From Pomphorhynchus laevis (lineage: Eukaryota > Acanthocephala > Palaeacanthocephala > Echinorhynchida > Pomphorhynchidae): a stretch of 64,000 nt of DNA. The notes beneath the pieces were generated by a model. That model was given only the letters and a program-made list of their open reading frames with translations. It did not search any database and was not told where the DNA came from. Within the stretch, counting starts at the first letter, position 1. Each line of letters opens with the position of its first letter. This document shows positions 1-10,700 of this stretch, one piece after another. The DNA lies in contig WNNJ02000680.1 of the NCBI GenBank assembly GCA_012934845.2, positions 43,643 through 107,642 of the forward strand. Reading direction: 5' to 3'. The translations under genes and the position numbers were made by a program.

Positions 1-448
1 ACCACGTGCTTACCGAATCATCCTAATATAATCGGCAGGAAATTTTATTGCTGTCGTTGGTTGTTTTCTAACAGGATCCTTTGAGGATACATTTTTATAA
101 TATAAGAGCAGAATGGTTCACACTGTTCTCCTGGAGCTTACAAGTTACAGTTGTATAATCAAGAATTTTGCCAAAAACCGGAGTTCGATTACAAGCAGAG
201 CAGACTTCGTTATCACTCCTAGACGATCTGATGGTAGCCTGCAGCACTCATCAGTAGGGTGAACTACCATCAGTCGTTTCGGCTGTCTTGTGATATATTG
301 AAAAGGCATCTCCGAGAATTCGCTAACGTGGTAGCATAGGCATAGCCTCTTTAAGCAAACCACGTGCTTTCCGTCTCATCCTAATATTATCTACAGGAAA
401 TTTTATTGCTGTCGTTAGTTGTGTTCTGACAGGATCCTTTGAGGATAC
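1..448. repeat. Direct repeats of about 90 bp with intervening hairpin
   Basis: Bases 1-90 and 359-448 are near-identical direct repeats; both begin ACCACGTGCTT and end TTTGAGGATAC. The spacer holds an inverted repeat, CTGATGGTAG at 228-237 and CTACCATCAG at 264-273, around a 26-base loop. On the minus strand this stretch contains pieces resembling a hammerhead core, but not in a foldable order. No gene is visible. The block probably belongs to the terminal repeat region of the neighbouring PLE; that is inference from position only. Confidence 0.6.
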
Positions 449-557
449 AGTGCTTATGCTAAATTCCCTCCGACGATTCAGATTAATGGTAGTTCTGATT
501 TTGGAGCTTTAAACACTGTTTAAGCGTGTGTTAAGGTGCCTATAGATGATTATAGAA

Positions 558-608
558 ATCACGGTACTGATGAGCTCCGTTAGAGCGAAACGCGTATACC
601 GTTGTGAT
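558..608 (+). ncRNA. Hammerhead ribozyme, type I, copy 1
   Basis: The conserved core CTGATGA is at 567-573 and GAAA at 587-590. Stem II is GCTC (574-577) with GAGC (583-586) around a 5-base loop. Stem I pairs CACGGTA (560-566) with TACCGT-t-GTG (597-606), with one bulged base. Stem III is a minimal A-C/G-T closure within ACGCGT (590-595). This places the predicted cut after A596 in a GTA triplet, which obeys the NUH rule. A very short stem III with type I topology is the form reported for Penelope-like elements and animal retrozymes. Activity is not shown. Confidence 0.8.
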
Positions 609-1019
609 GTTTGTCGTCACACATAGGATGACTGGGCATACTTAACGACTTTGAATAATGCAAGAATAATTTAGTTCTATTTCTTAGTCTGATGAGGATA
701 TATAGAATGCTGCCTGGTGTTTATGCCTCTTCATGAGGAAAACATAGTGATATATTTATGAGTACACCAGTGAGTGTCCCAGGGCAGGTGTAACAACAAA
801 TTATATTTTATATATTTGCACACTTTTAAGTGTCCCTGTTAAACAGCATTTCTATTAAAAAGAATTTAGTGCCTGATGAAGGTTAAACTGTAATAGTCAC
901 TGCCATTCACAGAGCTTATGCTAAATTTCCTCCGATGATTCAGATTAAGGGTAGTTCTGTTTTTCGAGCTTTAAACACTGTTTAAGCGTGTGTTAAGGTG
1001 CCTATAGATGATTATAGAA

Positions 1020-1070
1020 GTCACGGTACTGATGAGCTCCGTTAGAGCGAAACGCGTATACCGTTGTGAA
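1020..1070 (+). ncRNA. Hammerhead ribozyme, type I, copy 2
   Basis: This is a second copy exactly 462 bp downstream of the first. CTGATGA is at 1029-1035, stem II is GCTC/GAGC (1036-1039 and 1045-1048), GAAA is at 1049-1052, and the predicted cut lies after A1058. All core, stem II and stem III bases match copy 1. The substitutions lie at the outer end of stem I. Self-cleavage of a transcript covering both copies would release a 462-nt RNA. Confidence 0.8.
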
Positions 1071-1370
1071 GTTTGTCGTCACACATAGGATGACTTGGCA
1101 TACGTAGCTACTTTGAATAATGCAAGAATAATTCGGTTCTATTTCTTAGTATGATGAGGATATATAGAATGCTGCCTGGTGTTTATGCTTCTTCGTGAGG
1201 AAAACATAGTACATGAGGTAGTCTCATGTTATGTTCGTCCAGATAAACGGTGTTTCTTCATTGCAGCCATAAGGGCGTTCCGTGTGCATTTTACCGATTA
1301 AGCGCTATTACACGATGGTACGTTTTGCATTATATGTCACTTCGTCGCAATATATGGTGTATTCGTAACA

Positions 1371-1982
1371 CTATGTGGTGCCATGTGTTAACGTGTGTGA
1401 TATTACTCCATCAGTCATGTTCCCAAAATTCAGCTGTGACCGACGTAGATTGAGTCTACGTGCGAGAGACCTCGAGGTTTGCCCTACATATTGCGCGTTG
1501 CATTGTTGACAGGATCCTACATATATCACCCCAACTGTCTTGCAGGTAATATCCACTTTTACCATGACCTTCTCTCCTGTTTGGCTTGAGACAACTGCGT
1601 TCGTATCCTTTATGAAGGGGCATGTTTTGCAGCGACCATTACCGCATTGGCGACATCCTTTCACTATTTTCCCCTTTATGGCTCGAATTGATGACCTCAC
1701 CAAGAGTGATAACAATTTGTTGGGCGCGCGAAAGACTATAAGCGGCTTAACCGTGTCCGGCGATATCTCACACAGCAATGTATTTATTTCTTCCTTCAGC
1801 GTAGCTAAGCGAGGATGGTACTCCGTCACTAATTGAGGTTTTATTGTCTTATCTCTCGCATGTGTGTTAAGTGCATTTGATCTAGGTATCCTTCTCACCG
1901 CCTCTATCTGTCGTCTAATCACGTCACGGCGATACCCTCTCTTCTCAAATTGCGCTATTAGCTCTTTTATACTTTTTTTCAT
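1371..1982 (-). CDS. PLE-A C-terminal part with GIY-YIG endonuclease
   Basis: The 203-residue frame is the linker and endonuclease part of a Penelope-like element protein. Residues about 110-125 hold the Cys-rich finger GCRQCGNGRCKTCPF typical of the PLE linker. Residues about 150-175 hold the GIY-YIG signature as VIYVG followed by QYVGQTSRSLARRL, with the catalytic-type arginine in the second block. In this family the enzyme nicks target DNA so that the RT can prime. The frame ends soon after these motifs, so the extreme C-terminus (the usual catalytic Glu region) is missing or altered. The RT part lies just upstream on the same strand (2085-2434) but is not joined by one open frame. The first Met at 1982 is internal to the original protein. 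Element membership is secure; it is decayed. Confidence 0.85.
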   Translation of the reverse strand: MKKSIKELIAQFEKRGYRRDVIRRQIEAVRRIPRSNALNTHARDKTIKPQLVTEYHPRLATLKEEINTLLCEISPDTVKPLIVFRAPNKLLSLLVRSSIRAIKGKIVKGCRQCGNGRCKTCPFIKDTNAVVSSQTGEKVMVKVDITCKTVGVIYVGSCQQCNAQYVGQTSRSLARRLNLRRSQLNFGNMTDGVISHTLTHGTT

Positions 1983-2084
1983 AGTCTGTTGGCCATGTAC
2001 AAGCGCGCTTTATTCAAAGTCCCTCGTTATATATGATGTGACGTTTGAGGGATCGTGTATGACAGCTGTTTACGTGTAGATACA

Positions 2085-2434
2085 TAGGCAATGCTTCGGG
2101 TTTCCGATAAAACTTCATACTAAACGATTTATCTTTTTGAAACACCGTAAGGTCAAGAAAGTTGACTGCTACACCATGTTGAATAGTGAGCTGTTGAGGG
2201 GATACCTCATTAAACGCTGCCTGGAAGTTTATAAGTGTCTTGTCGTCTCCGAGTCACACAAAGAAGATGTCGTCAATGTATCTTACAAAACACAAGGGAT
2301 GTACTTCACTGTCTGCCAACCATAGCTTTTCTAACATACCCATGTATATGATCGCAAGTGTCGAAGCAAATAGTGTTCCCATGGATGTTCCTTCCTTTTG
2401 TAATAGATTAGTTGGACGGGGGAAGCCAACCTAG
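2085..2434 (-). pseudogene. PLE-A reverse transcriptase fragment
   Basis: Reading the minus strand gives the PLE RT blocks: a GTSMGTLFAS stretch (fingers/palm), then the catalytic RYIDDIFFV with the paired aspartates, then an FLDLTVF motif near 2140. A stop follows the YIDD block, so the frame is broken. Only the middle of the RT survives. Its order and strand match the GIY-YIG segment at 1371-1982, so both are one 5'-truncated PLE. The 5' side stops abruptly at about 2434, where a LINE ORF1 in the same orientation begins. Confidence 0.8.
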
Positions 2435-3720
2435 GCAGAGCTAGGTGCGGGAAGGTCGATCTTCCCACCACTAGCCCCATCCAGGGTCGGAACCCCCTGG
2501 GCAATATCTTCATTTCCCAGGTTTGAGGCGCTGCCTTTCTCCGTCAGTAGTTTTCCGACTTATGGGGGAACTATCCGAGCTAAATCCCCTCTTTTCTTGG
2601 AATGTGGCATAGTAGGTTCTGGCGGCATCGTCTTGGAATTAGAAGATCCCTGAAAGGCCGGTAAGCCCAGCAAGGCCGATACCAGGGGCGCAATCATACT
2701 CTCCATTTGCGCTAAAATAAATCTTTTATTGGAATCGATAAGTTGTATTATGTCTTTATCAGACATTCTATCAGACGATGAGGCCACAGCAGAAAAACCA
2801 ATAGGAGGACTCGGAGTTTGTGAAGGATCATTGAAGGAACGCTGGTAAGTTTTAAAATACTTACAACACCTAGACAACGCCGGGTGTTCTCCGGAGCAAT
2901 TACTGCAGACTGGGGGAGTCGTGCATTTCGTCCCTACTAGCAGACTATTGCAGGAGTCGGACCCGCACATACCGCATATTCTCTTGGATAAACAGGGTTT
3001 TCCCCAGTGCCCCTACTGGTGGCATACATTGCAATGGGGGTACGTCCAATTGTCTTGTTCGATTATTGAGAATCTTAGGTTGTACCCCAGGAAGGGGTTT
3101 GTTGCCGTTTTAGATAGTATAAGTGCCTGATCAATGTTCGCAGTGCCGAACGCAACTGGAATTTCCTCCCCAGACTTGGACTTGACGGTCCGTACAGATG
3201 AAAGTTTAAATGTCTTTTTTAGTGAACACAAATCCTTCTCCTCAAGCAGAGGGGGAAATTCGAAATTTTCAGCGTAGCCTGGATAGGCTTCAATTGTATT
3301 GAACCCAAATGGGTTAGATTTTTAGAGAAATACGAGTCATATTCGTTTAACATATCAGAGTTTACAAAAGAAATATTGATGGTGGTCTCGTACATTCTTA
3401 CTGAGTTAAAGATGACTCTATTACAGTACATTTTTACGAAATCTCTCAGAAAATAATTGAACATTTTTTTCTTTCTAGTGACATCGTGAATGATATTATA
3501 GCCAAATTTTGTAGTTTATGTATGGGGGAGTACCCCCGCATCTTTTGAAAAAATTGGTAGCAAATCACTTACCTTAACGTCTTTATTTATGTTAGAACAT
3601 GACATTACCATACCTTTTTCAGCAAAATTCGCAGCAAAAACGCTATTGTTTGATAGCTTCGACGTTACTTGCACACTCATTTCGTTTTTAAATAAATATT
3701 ATAGATTTCCTTTCGTAATT
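2435..3720 (-). pseudogene. LINE family A, copy 1: ORF1 remnant and 5' leader
   Basis: Three minus-strand pieces (3219-3464, 3013-3231, 2560-2970) together cover the nucleic-acid-binding ORF1 of a Jockey/I/R1-type LINE; frame breaks separate them. The first holds the FLRDFVKMYCNRVIFNSVRM block, the second the NPFLGYNLRFSI block and the start of a CCHC knuckle (YPHCNVCHQ), the third the later Cys-rich segment (CTTPPVCSNCSGEHPALSRC). The order and spacing match copies at 13.4-14.6 kb and 46.57-47.44 kb. Bases about 3600-3720 resemble the 5' leader of copy 3 near 47.5-47.6 kb. ORF2 is absent: the element stops near 2435 against PLE-A, which is the wrong end for ordinary 5' truncation. Confidence 0.75.
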
Positions 3721-4240
3721 TCCTTACGAGGATTGTACATCTGCATATGCAATCACGACATTGAACAACATGTTTAGCATATACGGTTTTATTTCAAACT
3801 GTAACATCAGTCAAGCACCGTGTTTTTGATCACTCGAATTTCGGTTATTTTTAAGCCATCGTATAAAAATCAATGGGCTACAATAGTCTTATAAAACAAA
3901 TAAAAATATAATCATTGAACTGGATTAAAGAAGCTGTCCTCTTTCACCCGTTTATGTGAATGGTCTATATCACTTTTCTCTTAGCGGTGATTGTCAAGAT
4001 TATTTTAAGATAGCAATATTGCCTTCATTCCACATCACTTAACAAAAAGTTTGTGAGATAATATAACATACAATAAAATACACAAGCGTGGATACCAATC
4101 GAGTTAGCAGGTATTTTCATAATACAAAAGTTGAACACTACGTTTGGCAGTCCATAAACAAAGTTTGAAAAATAAATAACATATATATTAAGTAGTCAAT
4201 GGGACGTTCTAAAAAGTTTAGCTCAAAGAAGATGGAGTAT
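3721..4240. other. AT-rich stretch with no recognised feature
   Basis: The stretch is AT-rich with frequent stops in all frames. I see no domain, tandem array or inverted repeat that I would name. Confidence 0.5.
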
Positions 4241-4282
4241 GATGCTGATTCTTCCTTCACCCGGCTGGAAAATTGATGCGAC

Positions 4283-4420
4283 ATGGATGATTGTGATGTT
4301 TGGACAGTACCGAAGGTTAAATCGTCCAGGATGTCCAAGTATCGGAGTGGCAAATTCATCTGCAGCTTCTGCTGTGCCTTGACCCACCTTAAAGCATCTC
4401 ACCCAGTGGTATATCTAGGA
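4283..4420 (+). pseudogene. LINE ORF1 zinc-finger scrap
   Basis: The translation reads DDCDVWT, about 17 other residues, then FICSFCCAL. This matches the Cys-rich finger that opens ORF1 in the LINE B copies at 51.3 kb (NKNCNVWT with FLCGFCCAAL) and 61.9 kb. Only the finger remains, followed directly by the hairpins at 4420-4505. It is a 5'-end scrap of a LINE B-like element; no other part lies nearby on the same strand. Confidence 0.55.
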
Positions 4421-4505
4421 TTATTAGAGTCATGGATAAAGGACTCTAATAATAATTGTCAAGGTTGCAATTTCCCCGTCCGGGGAAATTGCAACCTTGA
4501 CAATT
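4420..4505. repeat. Two adjacent hairpins
   Basis: The first is a 12-bp perfect stem, ATTATTAGAGTC at 4420-4431 with its complement at 4442-4453 and a 10-base loop. The second follows at once: 24-bp arms at 4455-4478 and 4481-4504 with a 2-base loop. Near-zero loops suggest a snap-back repair event rather than a folded RNA gene. Confidence 0.85.
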
Positions 4506-4744
4506 TCCCAGGACGCCGATCCTAGATCTGATGAACGTGGCCAAGATAGAGTTGTATTACCTGTAGCAAGAAGAGATAATGCTTAAATTTCAACGAATTC
4601 GTGTACATCATACGTGTGCAACATCTTTAGTTACCCGGTGTTCGATCGGTCGAACTTGAGTAGGAAACCCCATACTTACGCAAGAATTTTCTCGCCACAT
4701 ATCCCAACCGCTTTGTTAGACAAAATGGCAACCCTGAGTATGTA

Positions 4745-5329
4745 TTGGGATATATCACTATTGCAATTGGACCTTGTGTCAGTAGCACGATCTATCAAGG
4801 TCCATTTATCCTTCTTGGTGACTTCAATATTCCAAATATAACAGGGAATATCCTATTCGAATGTCATCAGGGTGGATGCCATTTGGACACCAAATTATGG
4901 AACTTTCTCGTTGATGATCTATCTCTTATACAACATGTAACTCAGGCAATCAGGTTTATTGGACATAGTTCTTCCTTGCTAGATTTAGTTTTTAGTAAAT
5001 CTCTACTCGATGTCCATAAAATTCAATATGATCCTCCCATAGGTCATAGTGACCATCTTGCCATTAGGTTTACTTCTAGTGACCTTGTCAATGTCTCTCC
5101 TGCCGAGACTAAACATCTGAAACGTAACTGGTACACAGTGGATATAGATTTATTATGTACGCTCGCAATTAGAATGGGTCTTTACAATAGTGACATTACC
5201 CATGTCCGTGATTGGGATACGTTATCAGCTTCCCTCAAATATATCACAGACCGCATCGCTCCATTGAAACCCTTACAAAATCTCGCTAAACGCAAGCCTG
5301 CTTGGTTTGACGATGAGTTAGTGGGATGA
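4745..5329 (+). pseudogene. LINE C endonuclease remnant and linker
   Basis: The frame includes FILLGDFNIP (residues about 22-31), the GDFN block of the LINE apurinic endonuclease, and GHSDHLAIRF (about 98-107), the SDH block holding the catalytic histidine. The N-terminal half with the catalytic Asn and Glu is missing. It ends at a stop just after PAWFDDEL, the usual linker motif before the RT. The enzyme would nick genomic DNA for target-primed reverse transcription; this copy cannot. Confidence 0.8.
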
Positions 5330-5530
5330 CGGAATAAACTCTGTAAATCATCTTTAAATAATCAGACACTTCGATTAGAATATCTACAGTATCGTCGTCG
5401 CTTCAACCACATGAAATTGTTAAAGATGCATAAGCATGAATCGAAAATCCTGGCATGATATAAAGTTTCTTCCAAGCCGTTTTGGAGCTATGTAAATAAA
5501 AGTAAAAAAGTTATTCCATAAATTTACCTT

Positions 5531-6576
5531 TTGACCCATGACGGTAAGATTGCGAGAGATCTTGACGAATTTATGAGTATGTTGGCAGATACCTTTGATC
5601 TTATTTGTACCACTTCAATTACAGACTTTCGTCCAGCGCAAATTTCCGAGACATTCGTCTCCCATATGTCATTAATTTCTCCAGCAGAGGTATCACGGGA
5701 ATTGTGTAAATTATCTTGTTACACGTCGGCTGGGACGGACGACATTCATCCTTTTATTCTTCAAAAACTCCATGACCTACTAGCATTCCCATTATTAGAT
5801 ATGTTTAGCATGTCTCTATGTACATCATACATCCCTGATCAGTGGAAGCGATCTCACATTACTCCTATATACAAAAAAGGGAACAGAGAAGACCCGTCCA
5901 ATTATCGTCCTGTAAGTCTGACAAGCGTTGTATGTAAATGCCTTGAAAGGTTCGTGCATAAATACATAACTTCTCATATGGATAGATTTAAACTTCTGCA
6001 CCCTTCTCAACATGGATTTCGCACTGGTCGATCATGCCTCAGTAATTTAATTATTGCTCGTGAAAATTGGGCAGATGTAGTAGCGGATGGGTGTGGGGTC
6101 GATATAATTTTTATCGATTTTAGCCGGGCGTTTGACCGAGTACCACATGATCCTCTGCTAGTAGTTTTGGCTAAATACGGTATCGATCCCATGTAGTTCG
6201 TTGGATTAGTTCGTTCTTGAAGGGTCGGTCATATCAAGTAAGGCTAGGCAGTAGTGTTTCTTCACCACGTCATGTTTGTGCCGGAGTGCCTCAAGGTACT
6301 GTTCGCGGCCCTTTATTGTTCAACATTTTCCTTCCGGATATGTTATTAAGACTGAAATGCAATATCCTAGCGTTTGCGAATGACCTCAAGTTATGGCGGT
6401 GCATTCAATCGTATCATGACTGTTTTCTGCTCCAGGAAGATTTAGACAATATTGTTAGGTGGAGTAATGAGACAGGACTGATGTTAAATATATCCAAGTG
6501 CTGCTACATGCACTTAGGACATAAGAAATTTCCTTTCGGGTATAAATTAAGTGTCGAGCCAATTACGCAGGTATAA
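5531..6576 (+). pseudogene. LINE C reverse transcriptase
   Basis: Frame 5531-6196 holds the fingers and first catalytic block: SAGTDDIHPFIL, then NYRPVSLTSVVCKCLERFV, then IIFIDFSRAFDRVPH with the first catalytic Asp. After a stop, frame 6217-6576 holds GVPQGTVRGPLLFNIFL and then LAFANDLKLW at the position of the catalytic (F/Y)ADD box. The first Asp of the pair reads Asn, so this copy would be catalytically dead even without the frame breaks. Confidence 0.85.
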
Positions 6577-6588
6577 TGCACAAGAGAT

Positions 6589-7183
6589 TTGGGAATACTT
6601 GTGCATAAGCCATTGAAGAGTCGCTCAAACACGGACAGAATCATCCAAACGAACAGGAAACTTAGCTATGTAGTCCGGACGTGTTTTTGTAACCCATCGG
6701 CTTCCTGTCTTAAAATAATATGCAATTCAATTATTCGTCCTATTATTGAATATTGTATCCCTGCAGTATTTCCGTGTACACGTGGTGAGATGAATGAGCT
6801 TGAAAATGTCCTCCGTAGGTTGACGAGATCGTTCCATTCCCTCAGGAAATTGTCTTATAAGGACCGCTTACGCAATATAGAAGTTCTTTCAGTATAGTGT
6901 CTTGATATTTTGTTTTAGGGATATGTTATTCGAACGTGACGGATCCCCGGTCGACTGTATTCAACGAATCCAGCGAACTACTAACCGAGGTCAATATCTT
7001 ACTGTTAGGACCCTGCATCACGGCAAATTCGGGAGACTATATCGCCTTTCTCGTCGAGCGGTGATGCTTTGGAACAAACTTCCAGAGAATATTGTCAATA
7101 TATCAAATAGAGTGCGCTTCAAGAAAACGCTAATTACGTGGCTTTGCACAGATTCTAATTTCAATATCCTGTATCCGGATTAA
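6589..7183 (+). pseudogene. LINE C RT thumb and C-terminal region
   Basis: Two frames (6589-6897 and 6902-7183) continue the protein. The first has the block SIIRPIIEYCIPAVF, typical of the thumb and connection region of CR1/Jockey-like RTs. The second has FGRLYRLSRRAVMLWNKLP, the usual C-terminal block, and stops at 7183. Only a few bases separate the two frames, so a small indel or stop divides them. Confidence 0.75.
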
Positions 7184-7190
7184 GATTTTG

Positions 7191-7723
7191 TTGACATAAA
7201 ATTAGTTTTACTGTGAGCAGACAAAACAGCTGCATGGCTATAGTCTTGCATGTTATAATATAATAATCATCATATTATGCACATTTTATCTTCATGGCCA
7301 TAATGATTACAATTTTAATACAGGTGAATAAAGATATGTACGATATATTTATACGATACCTACTTATCAATATAAAAATTACCAAAATTTATATATCTAC
7401 GATACCAATTTAATATATTCATGATACGAAGTTATTATTTTTATGTGATTGCGTTTTATTTTCAATTTTAGCATTTTTAACGATAACATATCGGTTAGTC
7501 CCGATTTTGGACTCAAAAATAATAGCAATTAATAACAATAATCAAGAAATGACAACTAGAACGAAAGAGGAGTTACAATTAAAATGTCATAGACGATTTA
7601 CATTTGTACAATAGTAAAGTGGCTATTCAATTTTGTGCTGCCACTGCAGCTATATAAAACATATCGTTGTTTTATGGTTTATCGTATATAAAAACATCGA
7701 ACACCACCATCACTTTCAAAATA
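7191..7723. other. PERK downstream region, AT-rich
   Basis: No gene is seen here. On the minus strand this would be the 3' untranslated and downstream region of PERK. A minus-strand AATAAA lies at 7455-7460, about 265 bases past the PERK stop, and is a candidate polyadenylation signal; such hexamers are common by chance in AT-rich DNA. Confidence 0.4.
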
Positions 7724-10700
7724 TTACAATGGCATGGTTTGTGACGAAGAGGTACATCGAGCCCTTCGCCATCCTGTAAAATCGAAACGCTGCTCATCCA
7801 AATATCGATAAGCTAATTCAATAAATGTCGTACAATCTAAGAGCTCTTTAGCGGTGGGACGATCCAAAGGATTTCTTGACAGCATCCATTTTATAATCGT
7901 CCATTCCAATTGATGGGTATTTTCATAGTTTAGCAATGCAGTAATTTCTCTCCTACCGTATGATGAAGAAAATAAATGACTGTTTTTTGAATTTGTATTG
8001 TCGATCATATGTTTACGGATTTTTTGTGGATCTTTAGCGCAGCATAGATCTCGTAGACATTTCAGTGTCAGTACGCGTTCCATATTAGTAGAAAACGGAT
8101 ATAGTAATTCAAACAATATTATACCCAGAGAGTATATATCTATATATTGATTGATAGGAATCGAGGGACTTTTAAATTGCTCAGGACTAATGTATAATTC
8201 TGTGCCAACCACATGAACATTGTTGTTACCGCCATAATTGCTTGATGCTGCTTCATCTTTGGCAGAATGCTTACCTAATCCGTCAGGAAAATGTCGGGAA
8301 CTCTTATGCTGTAGCTGACCATTATCACTTATACAGTTATCTAATCTAACCATAAGCCCGAAATCACTGATCTTTACAACACTACTATCATATCGGGAGA
8401 ATAATATGTTTGACGGTTTCAGATCACGATGCACCAGATCAGATTCATGGATATGAATAACGCCTTTACATATTTGTATGAAATACCAAACAGCATCAGA
8501 GAAAGGACGTTCATTGGTGTTGTGACTTTCAAGCCAATCCCTCAGTGTATCTGGTTGACACAGTTCCATACAAAAGTAAAGATAACCTGGATTTTCTTTA
8601 CTTAACTTTTGAGTTGGGTCATGATTACCTGCTTCCTTCGGTAAATAAGTAGTTCGCTCATTCGGTCGTTGATGTAAAATTCGACGATGATGACCGCAGC
8701 TACCACTATTGCTGCAGTCATGACCAATGTCGACGTAATCATCATTATTGCAAACATCATAATCTTCTTTATCGCTGATGCTGGCTGTATTTAGCATTGA
8801 CTTATTGTCGTCACTTCTTTTCAAATCCATCTCGTCAGTATTGATATTATTTTTAGCTGGCCGCAACTGTGAACAACGAGTAATGTTTTTTAGCTTTAAA
8901 TTTTCCTCTTTTAACAGCATACTATTTTTAAAACTACTTTTAGAATACATCGACAACATATTAATGGATGGGGAGGGAACGAATTTCGCACTACCAACAC
9001 TACCATCGTGATCGTTGTCATCGGTATCTAGCACATCCTCATTAAGATTGTTATCACTGTCATTATCGCTACTACTACTGCTGCAGCTACTACCATTTAT
9101 ATTTTCGGATGACCACAAGTCAATTTCGTTTGATGCGTTACTCTTATTTGGCCACGCGGATACGCTTCCTCCACTGCCGACAGTATTGTTGTCGTCGAAT
9201 ATAATATCCAGGGAATTTTCTTGTGTGTCTCGAGAATAACATTTCTCATCTCTTCCTTTGTTGCTTGTGTTCACAGTGCGTCTAGTAGAACAATTCCTCA
9301 CTGCTAGTTGATTCGTTTTCAAACAGTATTTTTCAGAAATAGACAAGCACGAGGAATTTCTGCCGCTACTTTGACGTGCTGTCACATCGCTGTGACTCAT
9401 AACATCATAAGACGACCTTTGTGTCAGTTGATTACTCTCACGTACAGTGTTACTCTCCTGGCAACCATTAAAATCCTCATTACGATTCATATGCAAATTG
9501 ATAAGCACTTTATCTCGTTCTCGTTGCCACTCACATGGTGGTACCTCAAACCAACCACAATGATAGTAAACGACGTGTGGATGGTTTAGCTGTGCTAGGA
9601 AGCGCACTTCCTGTAAACTTCCGTACTGCAACCTATTGGTTAGCATTATCCGTTTCACTGCAACAGGTCTATGGTCTAGACGGTTGATAGCCTCGAATAC
9701 CACTCCGAAACCACCAATACCTAGACATCTTATATGGCGATATTCACTTTCGTAGCGTGAAGGAAAATCAATCCACAAATTGGTTACAAATTTCACGTAA
9801 ATCCACCTTTGAAACTCTTTCTTCGTGGACACTCGACCGTCCCTGAAATTAACTTTCGCAAAGTGTTGAATGAATTCTATTTGACTTTCCGGTAAAGATC
9901 TGTTTGTCCAAATGTTAACCAGACAAATACCCAAAAAGTAAAGTAAACTTTCAAATTTATAAATTAGAAATTCGTTTGTTTTAATTGCAGGCATTGCACT
10001 GCATAAGAATAAGGTCACTTCAGCTGATAGAATTGTTAGAAACGTTACTGCTAAACATATAATACTGCTAGTTACCATAATTATAGTATCGAGCATCGTA
10101 GATAGCGTCATGAAATTGGAGCAACTACCGTTATCGTCCCTACTATTCAGTGATTCTTTTTCTGAAGGTAGTAAGTTCGTGGTAGTGTTGCTGTTGTTGT
10201 CTTTGCCGAAATATAAGTCTAATTCACAGCATCTCGGCACAAGCAGAATACGTTGATTTGCATTTAGGATTGCTATAGCAGGATTGTGGAGAACAGCCAG
10301 AGCAATCGAATGTTGGCTACCGCCACCTCTATGACACTGCTGATGATGTTGATGCTGCTGCTGTACAAGATGTGCGTGATACAATTTCGTGAAAGGCATA
10401 CATTCACTCATGATGTTACCTTGACTGCTAGCAAAATCATCATCGCTAACATCAGTGTTGCTATTGATGCTATCAGCAGCGATGATGACTTTGTTAGTAC
10501 TGTAAGTCAACGAAGATTCACCAAAAACTCTGTGCTTTGCTCGACTAATCATTTGTATCAAATCACTATCACTTATTAACATATAACTATGATCACAGCT
10601 ACCATTTATGTTATCATCATTATCATTATTACTATTACTGGAAACTGTTCGATTATTAGCTAACATTTTACCAATATACAGAATTGGATTGTTCGTAGAA

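Larger units (their letters stand above)
452..1210 (+). repeat. Two tandem 297-bp repeats, period 462 bp, each carrying a hammerhead
   Basis: Segments 452-748 and 914-1210 align along their whole length without indels at a constant offset of 462, with scattered substitutions. A non-repeated spacer of about 165 bp lies between them. Each copy contains a hammerhead ribozyme. Tandem hammerhead-bearing repeats of a few hundred bases are known both as the pseudo-LTRs of Penelope-like elements and as animal retrozymes. The adjacent PLE reading frames (1371-2434, minus strand) favour pseudo-LTRs, but the hammerheads lie on the other strand. Confidence 0.75.
4560..7190 (+). mobile_element. LINE family C, copy 1, 5'-truncated and decayed
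   Basis: A non-LTR retrotransposon with an apurinic-type endonuclease remnant followed by RT and a C-terminal region, all on the plus strand. The 5' end lies inside the endonuclease; no ORF1 is attached. Five successive frames (4745-5329, 5531-6196, 6217-6576, 6589-6897, 6902-7183) cover the protein in order, so at least four breaks separate them. The RT motifs and the C-terminal WNKLP block resemble CR1/Jockey-group elements of invertebrates; I do not assign a clade. The 3' end near 7190 precedes the intergenic region beside PERK. A related 3' end lies at 42.55-43.04 kb on the minus strand. Confidence 0.85.

Noticed and set aside
228-273. Possible third hammerhead on the minus strand
   Set aside because: CTGATGAG and CGAAAC pieces are present but in the wrong order, and stem II does not pair; only a simple hairpin is supported.
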